NCBI GenBank assembly: GCA_030130125.1
Contig: JARZZM010000014.1
Location: 19,910 to 83,909 of the forward strand
Reading direction: 5' to 3'
DNA: 64,000 nucleotides
Source of the DNA: Thermoproteota archaeon
GTDB taxonomy: Archaea > Korarchaeota > Korarchaeia > Korarchaeales > Korarchaeaceae
Translations under genes and position numbers: made by a program
In this document: piece by piece, positions 58,334-64,000 of the stretch
Layout of the letters: each line of letters starts with the position of its first letter
How positions within the stretch are numbered: the stretch's first letter is position 1
The notes under the pieces: model-generated
Told to the model about the DNA's origin: nothing
What the model saw: only the letters and a program-made list of their open reading frames with translations
Database searches by the model: none

Positions 58334-59350
58334 TTAAGACCTCTTCCTCTTCATGGCCAGGTAGGCGCCTACCACCACGATTATTATCACCACGATTATG
58401 GCAGCTATCCACTCAATGGGCAGGCCGGCGCTCTCGACAGTGGTACCCCAAGCCAAGGCGTTCTTCACGAAGGTCGGTCCCTGCAGCTTGACGCCGTGGT
58501 ACTCCTCGCTTATTATGGTCCTGTCACCTAGGAGGGACTCGCCAGTGACTATCAGCTTGCTGTAGGTGGAGCCAACAGCTATCTTCTCGGCCGCAGCTTC
58601 CACGAAGCTGCCGGTCTGTCCCACCCTATAGGCCTTCGGGTCTATGCCGTCGTGGCTCACCACAGTTCCCTTGTCGCTGCTCCTGTAGAGCCAGACACAC
58701 GTGTCACCCACAACTTGGTCGAAGGGGACGAACTTCCCATCCTTGTATCCGGCTAGGAGGGTGGGTCCGTGGAAGAGGACCTTATCGGCTCCCTTAGTTA
58801 TCTCTGCGGCCCATCCCTGATGATTGGCCTCGTAGCTCACGACCCTGTAGGCCGCACCGGCGTTGGATTCGGGATCCTCCAAGCTAGCGTACTCTATCCT
58901 TATGGATGAACCTACGGCCGACAGTATCTTATTGGGCTCCTCAGCCTTGAATCCAACATCCTCAGGCTTGAGATAAGGCTCTACGTAGTCGGAGTCAGCT
59001 CCAACCCATAGAAGCTTTCCTCCCTGTTTGAACCAGCTGGCAATGGCTTGCACCTCAGATGGGGAGAACTTGCTGTTGTAGTCCTTCATCTTACCGATTA
59101 TCAGTACATCAACATCCTTCAGGGTCTCGGGTGTCAGCTGGGTCAGCTCCTTCACCTCGTAGCCCCAAGACGTCAAGTAGTCCTTGAGCTTCTTCAGATA
59201 TTTCTGACCGATCTCGGCGTCTAGGTCCTTGACTCTCCCCGGGGCTACGTCTAAACCGACAACCTTCTTCTGGGCCGATAGCGGAAAAACGGTGGCACCA
59301 AACACGAGTACGAACGACAGGGCTAGAAAGAGGGCTACTCTCCTGTTCAT
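58334..59350 (-). CDS. Exported protein with a glutamine-amidotransferase-like fold and C-terminal anchor
   Basis: A 338-residue exported protein: signal peptide at residues 1-26, then a domain (VLIIGKMKDYNSKFSPSEV, IASWFKQGGKLLWVGADSDY) resembling the DUF4350/GATase-like fold of surface sugar-system proteins, and a C-terminal transmembrane helix (about 314-333) with a KRKRS anchor. No catalytic cysteine is evident. ATG 59350 is chosen over TTG 59371, because the TATA at 59376-59390 predicts a start near 59358. It is co-directional with the binding protein downstream. Confidence 0.65.
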   Translation of the reverse strand: MNRRVALFLALSFVLVFGATVFPLSAQKKVVGLDVAPGRVKDLDAEIGQKYLKKLKDYLTSWGYEVKELTQLTPETLKDVDVLIIGKMKDYNSKFSPSEVQAIASWFKQGGKLLWVGADSDYVEPYLKPEDVGFKAEEPNKILSAVGSSIRIEYASLEDPESNAGAAYRVVSYEANHQGWAAEITKGADKVLFHGPTLLAGYKDGKFVPFDQVVGDTCVWLYRSSDKGTVVSHDGIDPKAYRVGQTGSFVEAAAEKIAVGSTYSKLIVTGESLLGDRTIISEEYHGVKLQGPTFVKNALAWGTTVESAGLPIEWIAAIIVVIIIVVVGAYLAMKRKRS

Positions 59351-59375
59351 ACGAGAGCACCGGGCGTTCAAGATT

Positions 59376-59390
59376 CAATATAATATAAAG
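59376..59390 (-). promoter_or_regulatory. TATA box of the two-gene exported-protein operon
   Basis: On the minus strand it reads CTTTATATTATATTG, centred about 33 nt before ATG 59350. It is the only strong core promoter signal for this operon. The 261-nt gap behind it (59351-59611) has no gene. Confidence 0.5.
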
Positions 59391-59611
59391 ATTGGGTCTA
59401 ATTTAGATACTAAGGTTAGGAAGCTAGCTAAAATTAGTAAAAGCTTTATAACATGAGGGAGAATATGACAAGTCTGTTTTAGTGCTCCGCTCCAGTCCCA
59501 ACCGGTGCGATGATGCCTATAAGCGTATGCAGCCTCGCTTCAATTCGAGAGTTTAAACTCGGATGCTACCCAGTCCGTCGTCAATAGGAAGGGCTGGACG
59601 TAAAAAGAAAG

Positions 59612-61264
59612 TTAGATTGTCAGTCCGTACACCTTTAGGGCAGTTTCCTCCGATATCTTTCCATCCAGCAGGTCCTCCTTCACGAGAGATGGATCCCTGA
59701 ACTTGGGATCCCCGTAACCCCCACCACCGGGGGTGTTTATGTAGACCACATCCCCCTTCATCAGCTCCATGGTGGCCTTGGCCCCGAGCACGATCCTCTC
59801 CCCGTTCCTCTTAACGTAGTGGAAGCCGTTCTTCCCCTCCAATCCTCCCTCCAATCCCCAAGGTCTGAGCTTAACCCTCTCAGTAGCTATGGATAGTACG
59901 GCCCTGTCCGAGAGGATCTTGAACGCTCTAGTTATCCCCAGTCCGCCCCTGTACTGACCTGGACCTCCCGAATCATCCCTTAGGCTGTACTCGACGAAGA
60001 GGACCGGACACTCCCTCTCTATGACTTCGATCGGGGTGTTCATGGTGTTGGTCATGTGGGTGTGAACGCCGTCGACGCCGTCCTTACCCGGCCTGCCCCC
60101 CATCCCGCCTCCTATTGTCTCGTAGAACGCCCAGCTCCTTCCTTCATGTATTCCTCCCACCATCACGTTGTTCATGCTCCCGTGGGAGGCTGCAGGTATC
60201 CTCCCCCTCAGCGGCTCGGCCAGCGCCTTCAGGACGGTCTCAGCTATCCTCTGGGAGGTCTCTACGTTGCCCGCTGCCACAGGAGCGGGCTTTTTCGGGT
60301 GAACGAGCGTTCCTTCCCTAGCTTCTACCCTGACGACCTTGAAGAACCCGTAGTTCATGGGCAGATTCGGATCCAGGGCAGCCTTTATCGCGTAAGAGGT
60401 GGCGGCAACGGTCACGCCGTAGACAGCGTTTATAGGTATGTCGACCTGCTCATCGGTTTCGGTGAAGTCTACCCTTATGGACTCCTTAGAGAGCTGCACC
60501 CTGACTCTGATGGCCAGCAGCCTGTCGTCGGCCTCCATGTAATCCTCGGCGCTGTAGAGGCCTGGAGGTACCTCCTTAAGCTTCCCCCTCAGGTAGTTGG
60601 CCGTGTAGTCTATCGTCCTGTTCCAAGCCTCTGTCACCGTCTCCAGCCCGTACTTGTCTATCAGCTCCCTCAGCCTCCTCTCGCCAACGTTGAGGGCCGC
60701 TATCTGAGCCTTCAGATCACCTCTAGTGTACCTAGGAACCCTCACGTTACTCAGGATCAGGTTGAGCACGCTTATGTCGAGCTGGCCCTTCCTGACTATC
60801 TTCAGCGGAGGGAGGACCAGTCCCTCCTGAATCAACTCCTTCGCGCTGCCGCTTATGCTTCCGGGGACCATTCCCCCAACATCGACATGGTGAGCCTTGT
60901 TCGCCACATACCCGAATATCTCCCCCCTGTGGAAGAGGGGTTTCACCATGGTCACGTCGTTCAGATGAGTTCCCGCTATGTACGGGTCGTTAAGCACGAT
61001 TATGTCGCCCTCCTCCAGCTCCACAGAGGATCTCTGCAGGTAATCTATGGTGTTCTTGACCCCCACGGCCATGCTACCCAGGTGGACGGGTATATGTTCA
61101 GCCTGAGCTATCATCTCCCCGTTATCCAGAAGGATCGCGCAGCTGTGGTCCATCCTGTCCCTTATGTTCGGGGAGTAGGCCGCGTTCCTCAGTACAATAC
61201 CCATCTCCTCAGCTATGTAGGAGGAGGAGCTCCTGATCACCTCCACGGTGACGGGGTCTACCAT
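59612..61264 (-). CDS. hyuB: Hydantoinase B / oxoprolinase family subunit
   Basis: A 550-residue HyuB-family protein that pairs with HyuA to hydrolyse N-methylhydantoin, 5-oxoproline or related cyclic amides, or to carboxylate ketones in acetone-carboxylase relatives. DPVTVEVIRSSSSYIAEEMG, LNDPYIAGTHLNDVTMV (metal-ligand-like Asp/His) and the C-terminal NTPGGGGYGDP are characteristic. Its ATG is 1 nt from the hyuA stop. The long plus-strand frame across it is only a shadow. A T-rich stretch on the minus strand follows the stop. Confidence 0.9.
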   Translation of the reverse strand: MVDPVTVEVIRSSSSYIAEEMGIVLRNAAYSPNIRDRMDHSCAILLDNGEMIAQAEHIPVHLGSMAVGVKNTIDYLQRSSVELEEGDIIVLNDPYIAGTHLNDVTMVKPLFHRGEIFGYVANKAHHVDVGGMVPGSISGSAKELIQEGLVLPPLKIVRKGQLDISVLNLILSNVRVPRYTRGDLKAQIAALNVGERRLRELIDKYGLETVTEAWNRTIDYTANYLRGKLKEVPPGLYSAEDYMEADDRLLAIRVRVQLSKESIRVDFTETDEQVDIPINAVYGVTVAATSYAIKAALDPNLPMNYGFFKVVRVEAREGTLVHPKKPAPVAAGNVETSQRIAETVLKALAEPLRGRIPAASHGSMNNVMVGGIHEGRSWAFYETIGGGMGGRPGKDGVDGVHTHMTNTMNTPIEVIERECPVLFVEYSLRDDSGGPGQYRGGLGITRAFKILSDRAVLSIATERVKLRPWGLEGGLEGKNGFHYVKRNGERIVLGAKATMELMKGDVVYINTPGGGGYGDPKFRDPSLVKEDLLDGKISEETALKVYGLTI

Positions 61265-63304
61265 TCATGTCACCCTTATTCTCAGGTTCCCGAACTCATC
61301 CACCCTCAGCAGGTGTCCTGGTGGGACCAACGTCGTCGAGTCGTACTCCTCCACTACAGCCGGGCCTTCAAGCGTGGCTCCAGGCTTGAGCTTTTCCCTA
61401 GAGTAAACAGACGCATCTACCCACCCCCTGTCCTCGAAGTACACCTTTCTGGATCCCTCGAGCTCCGGCCTGTACTCCTCGGCCCTCATTCTCGGGAACT
61501 GGAGCTTCCTCAGGGACCCTATTAGTGCCAGTCTCACATTCACTATCTCCACAGGCTCGTCAGGAGATGAGAAGCTGTACACCCTCCCGTGAGTGGCATG
61601 GAAGTCCCTTATCGCCTGATCGATCGATCCCCTCCACGGTACATTGAGATCGTAGGCCTGTCCCCTGTACCTCATGTCCAAGCTCGGGATTGCGTGCACC
61701 TCCCTGACTCCCTCGAGTTCCCTGCTGGCTTCCACCTCGAGCTGGGCCAGCGCCTCCTCCACCTCCCTATCCTCGGTCTCCTCTGCTAGCTTCATCACGC
61801 TCCTGACGGTGTCCACCCTGTAGTCAGTCAAGAGGAGCCCGAACGCTGAGAAGACCCCCGGATGGATGGGTACCAGCACTTCCTTAGCCTCCAGTTCCCT
61901 CGCTAGCTCCACCCCGTGCAGGGGACCTGCACCACCGAAGACATACATCACAAAGTCTCTAGGATCGTGACCCCTCTCCACCGTCACTATCCTCAGGGCC
62001 TTAGCCATGACCGTGTTGGCCAGCTTTATTATGCCCATCGCGGCCTCCTCCATCTCCAAACCCAGTTCGACAGCCAAGCCACCAATGGCCTTCTCAGCCA
62101 GCTCCTTCCTAAGTATCAGGCTTCCTCCCGCAAGCTTCTTCCCTAACCTGCCCAAGAGGAAGTTCGCATCGGTTATCGTGGCCTTATCCCCTCCCCTCCC
62201 GTAGCAGGCCGGACCTGGCTCGGCACCCGCGCTTATGGGACCGACCCTTAAAGCTCCGCCCTCGTCTATCCAAGCTATGGTGCCACCGCCGGCGCTGACC
62301 TCCGCCAGATCTATGAAGGGGAATCGCACGGGGTAGCCAGATCCCTTCACCAGCCTGCCTGCGTGGACCTTCCCACCCACCTCGTACTCCGTGGTGACCG
62401 TCGGCTCTCCCCCTATCACTGTCGAGGCCTTGGCGGTAGTTCCGCCCATGTCGAAGCCTATCACCCTATCATCTCCGGCCATTTTGGAGTAGTGCGCGAC
62501 AGCCACCGCTCCTGCTGCAGGACCGGATTCTATGAAGGCCGCAGGCCTCTCTACAGCGTACTCGACCTTTGACACCCCGCCACTGCTCTGCATGACCAGG
62601 AGCCTGCCCTCAAATCCCTTCCTCCGGAGCTCCCTCTCCAAGTTCGTCAGGTAGGTCGAGAGTAGCTTCCTCAGGAAGGCGTTGACTACCGTGGTGCTGG
62701 TCCTCTCGTACTCCTTGTGCTCGGGGTTCACCTTGGACGAGAGTATGACATCGAGGTCAGGGCATCTCTCCTTGAGTATCTGGAGCATCTTATCCTCGTG
62801 GATGGAGTTCATGTAGCTGTGGAGGAAGGAGACTGCAACCACCTCATATCCTTTCTCGCAGATGAGGTCCGCCAGCTTCTTGGCTTCCTTAACGTTGAGA
62901 GGAATTAGCACGTTTCCCCAAGCGTCTATCCTCTCCTCAATCTCGTACCTGTCCCTTCTCCTTACCAAGGGTGGTGGCTTCTCGAAGAAGAGGTTATAGA
63001 GTTCGGGCCTGCGCTGCCTTCCTATCTCTAAGATGTCTCTGAAGCCCTTGGTGGTGATCAGGGCCACCTTGGGTGGGACCAATCCCTCCTGACCCAAGAA
63101 CATATTGGTACCCAAGGTCGTGGCGTGCACTAGAGTTGAGATCTCAGATAACTCTACCTTGGATTCCTCCAAACCAGATAGAACAGCTTTACTAGGCCTC
63201 TTGGGGGTTGTTAGAACTTTTAGAACCTTTAATTTACCGGATTCCTCATCTAGGAAGACGATATCGGTGAAGGTACCCCCGATGTCGACTCCCGTCCTCC
63301 ACAT
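61265..63304 (-). CDS. hyuA: Hydantoinase A / oxoprolinase family subunit
   Basis: A 679-residue HyuA subunit with the actin-like ATPase start GVDIGGTFTDIVFLDEE, TTLGTNMFL, and IGFDMGGTTAKAS and VFGGAGPLHGVELA for nucleotide binding. The exact substrate (hydantoin, oxoproline or ketone) is not evident. It forms an operon with hyuB. Its upstream region is shared with a LivK-type gene and carries two direct repeats. Confidence 0.9.
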   Translation of the reverse strand: MWRTGVDIGGTFTDIVFLDEESGKLKVLKVLTTPKRPSKAVLSGLEESKVELSEISTLVHATTLGTNMFLGQEGLVPPKVALITTKGFRDILEIGRQRRPELYNLFFEKPPPLVRRRDRYEIEERIDAWGNVLIPLNVKEAKKLADLICEKGYEVVAVSFLHSYMNSIHEDKMLQILKERCPDLDVILSSKVNPEHKEYERTSTTVVNAFLRKLLSTYLTNLERELRRKGFEGRLLVMQSSGGVSKVEYAVERPAAFIESGPAAGAVAVAHYSKMAGDDRVIGFDMGGTTAKASTVIGGEPTVTTEYEVGGKVHAGRLVKGSGYPVRFPFIDLAEVSAGGGTIAWIDEGGALRVGPISAGAEPGPACYGRGGDKATITDANFLLGRLGKKLAGGSLILRKELAEKAIGGLAVELGLEMEEAAMGIIKLANTVMAKALRIVTVERGHDPRDFVMYVFGGAGPLHGVELARELEAKEVLVPIHPGVFSAFGLLLTDYRVDTVRSVMKLAEETEDREVEEALAQLEVEASRELEGVREVHAIPSLDMRYRGQAYDLNVPWRGSIDQAIRDFHATHGRVYSFSSPDEPVEIVNVRLALIGSLRKLQFPRMRAEEYRPELEGSRKVYFEDRGWVDASVYSREKLKPGATLEGPAVVEEYDSTTLVPPGHLLRVDEFGNLRIRVT

Positions 63305-63335
63305 ATCCTATCCCGATCCGGTCAACTCTTTGTCA

Positions 63336-63404
63336 TCAAAGATCTTTACCTAACTTTTAATCTTTACTATCGTCAAAATCGTTTATTTTTCAAAGATTTT
63401 TACC
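63336..63404. promoter_or_regulatory. Direct repeats in the hyuA/livK divergent region
   Basis: TCAAAGATCTTTACC (63336-63350) and TCAAAGATTTTTACC (63390-63404) are direct copies differing at one base, 54 bp apart. They lie between hyuA (ATG 63304, minus) and the LivK-type gene, whose TATA TATATAT is near 63419-63427. A regulator may use them to control both, consistent with joint uptake and breakdown. Confidence 0.5.
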
Positions 63405-63466
63405 TTTCAATGGAAAGGTATATATGTAAGGCTGCCGACACAATTAGATCAAAGGTGGTCGCGTTG

Positions 63467-64000
63467 GTGAGGAGAAGGGGGTTAAGTAAGTCCCTTCTGG
63501 CCGCTATAGTTGTAATCGTTGTCATTATTGTGGCAGCCGCTGTTCTGATGATGCAGGGAGGAGGGGGTGCCGTTAAGGAGGTCAAGGTCGGCGTGGTGCT
63601 CCCTCTGTCGGGCAAGCTAGCTGAGACCGGCGCTGACTTGAAGAGAGGGTTAGAGTTCGCCATCGAGGAGATAAACAATGCTGGCGGTATAAAGAACCTG
63701 GGAGGGGCTAAGATCGTTCTCGTGTTTGGAGACAGTGCCGGCAAGCCCGAGACCGGTGCTGCCGAGGCCGAGAGGCTAATAACTGAGGAGAAGGTAGTTG
63801 CAATGCTCGGCTCCTACCAGAGCGCCGTCACCAAGACCGTGAGCGAGGTGTGCGAGAGATACCACGTCCCGATGCTCAACCCCGAGTCCACGTCGCCCAC
63901 TCTCACAGCGAGGGGATACAAGTGGTTCTTCAGGACCACCCCACACGATGAGATGTTCGCCAAGCAGCATGTGGACTTTGTGAACTGGCTGAACAAGAAG
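63467..64000 (+). CDS. livK: Branched-chain amino acid-type ABC substrate-binding protein (N-terminal part)
   Basis: The first 178 residues of a LivK-type binding protein, continuing beyond the window. An N-terminal basic segment and transmembrane helix (about 9-30) anchor it outside the cell; GGGGAV forms a linker. KVGVVLPLSGKLAETGADLKRG starts the ligand domain, with IGSYQS-like GSYQSAVTKTVSEV and NPESTSPTLT contacting ligand. GTG 63467 (or TTG 63464) is preceded by AAAGGTGG. It is divergent from hyuAB, suggesting an amide-type ligand. Confidence 0.85.
   Translation, partial: MRRRGLSKSLLAAIVVIVVIIVAAAVLMMQGGGGAVKEVKVGVVLPLSGKLAETGADLKRGLEFAIEEINNAGGIKNLGGAKIVLVFGDSAGKPETGAAEAERLITEEKVVAMLGSYQSAVTKTVSEVCERYHVPMLNPESTSPTLTARGYKWFFRTTPHDEMFAKQHVDFVNWLNKK

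Noticed and set aside
59549..59560. 12-bp palindrome GAGTTTAAACTC
   Set aside because: It lies between the hyuB stop and a downstream gene whose promoter is 160 nt away, with no matching site elsewhere in the window. It is probably a chance palindrome or part of a 3'-end hairpin.
60056..61525. A 489-codon open frame on the plus strand
   Set aside because: It is entirely antisense to hyuB and the end of hyuA, both of which carry strong family motifs. Its translation is rich in Tyr, His, Arg and Pro repeats typical of shadow frames in GC-biased coding DNA.
1..64000. CRISPR arrays, insertion sequences, prophage genes, rRNA
   Set aside because: On reading both strands I saw no spaced direct-repeat array, transposase motif, integrase, phage structural gene or rRNA segment.

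Overview
The window reads as a chromosome segment of a thermophilic archaeon. The evidence is a two-domain CDC48 ATPase, archaemetzincin, geranylgeranyl reductase, TtuA-type tRNA thiolase, Trm5-like methyltransferase, an intron-bearing tRNA-Trp, TATA boxes about 26 nt upstream of many start codons (leaderless transcripts), and strong use of AGG for arginine. The mix of archaeal bd-type oxidase (CydA plus a second CydA-like subunit), an MtrH-like methyltransferase and a full leucine pathway would fit a Korarchaeota or other Thermoproteota lineage. That placement is inference; no rRNA or marker set is present to fix it. Genes are densely packed, with many 1-17 nt start/stop overlaps.

Layout. 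1-1.8 kb: end of a branched-chain amino acid (Liv) ABC operon. 1.9-5.4 kb: ArsA-like ATPase, small membrane protein, sodium:solute symporter, FlK-like thioesterase and endonuclease III in one run. 5.4-15.2 kb: information and repair genes (ArgS, an alkyltransferase-like/endonuclease V fusion, tRNA-Trp with two probable introns, TtuA, TatD-type nuclease, Trm5-like), then a regulator, a geranylgeranyl reductase and a rhomboid protease. 15.2-23.4 kb: archaemetzincin, HAD phosphatase, GIY-YIG protein, circularly permuted GTPase, histone-deacetylase-fold hydrolase, two membrane glycosyltransferases and SfsA. 23.4-29.7 kb: flavodiiron protein with a possibly haem-binding membrane protein, then a reverse-strand operon of adenine deaminase, MTHFR-like protein, MtrH-like methyltransferase and an unknown protein. 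29.7-37.2 kb: CDC48, uridine phosphorylase and leuA-leuC-leuD-leuB.

37.2-41.9 kb is a looser, accessory-looking stretch: a nucleotidyltransferase antitoxin beside a broken HEPN toxin, a VapBC pair, a HAD phosphatase and two gene-poor gaps. 42-50.5 kb carries the bd-type oxidase pair, a ferritin-like/VIT1 iron protein, a frameshifted DsrE gene, a small winged-helix gene, a metallo-beta-lactamase-fold enzyme, a Tat-exported polyamine-type binding protein and pyroglutamyl peptidase. 50.5-56.8 kb is a metal-uptake locus (ZnuA/ZnuC/ZnuB-like with a NikR-like regulator and paired direct repeats in the shared promoter), then a TorD-like chaperone, an MFS transporter fused to a PhoU/DUF47-like domain and a dual-specificity phosphatase. 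56.9-64 kb has two exported proteins, hydantoinase subunits B and A, and the start of a LivK-type binding protein.

Most notable: the MFS-DUF47 fusion; the NikR/Znu operator architecture; the MtrH plus MTHFR module; the endonuclease V fusion with an unusual PWWR active-site motif and a probable CTG start; the two-intron tRNA-Trp; the near-identical P-loop DNA in the two CDC48 domains; and several broken genes (HepT toxin, DsrE).
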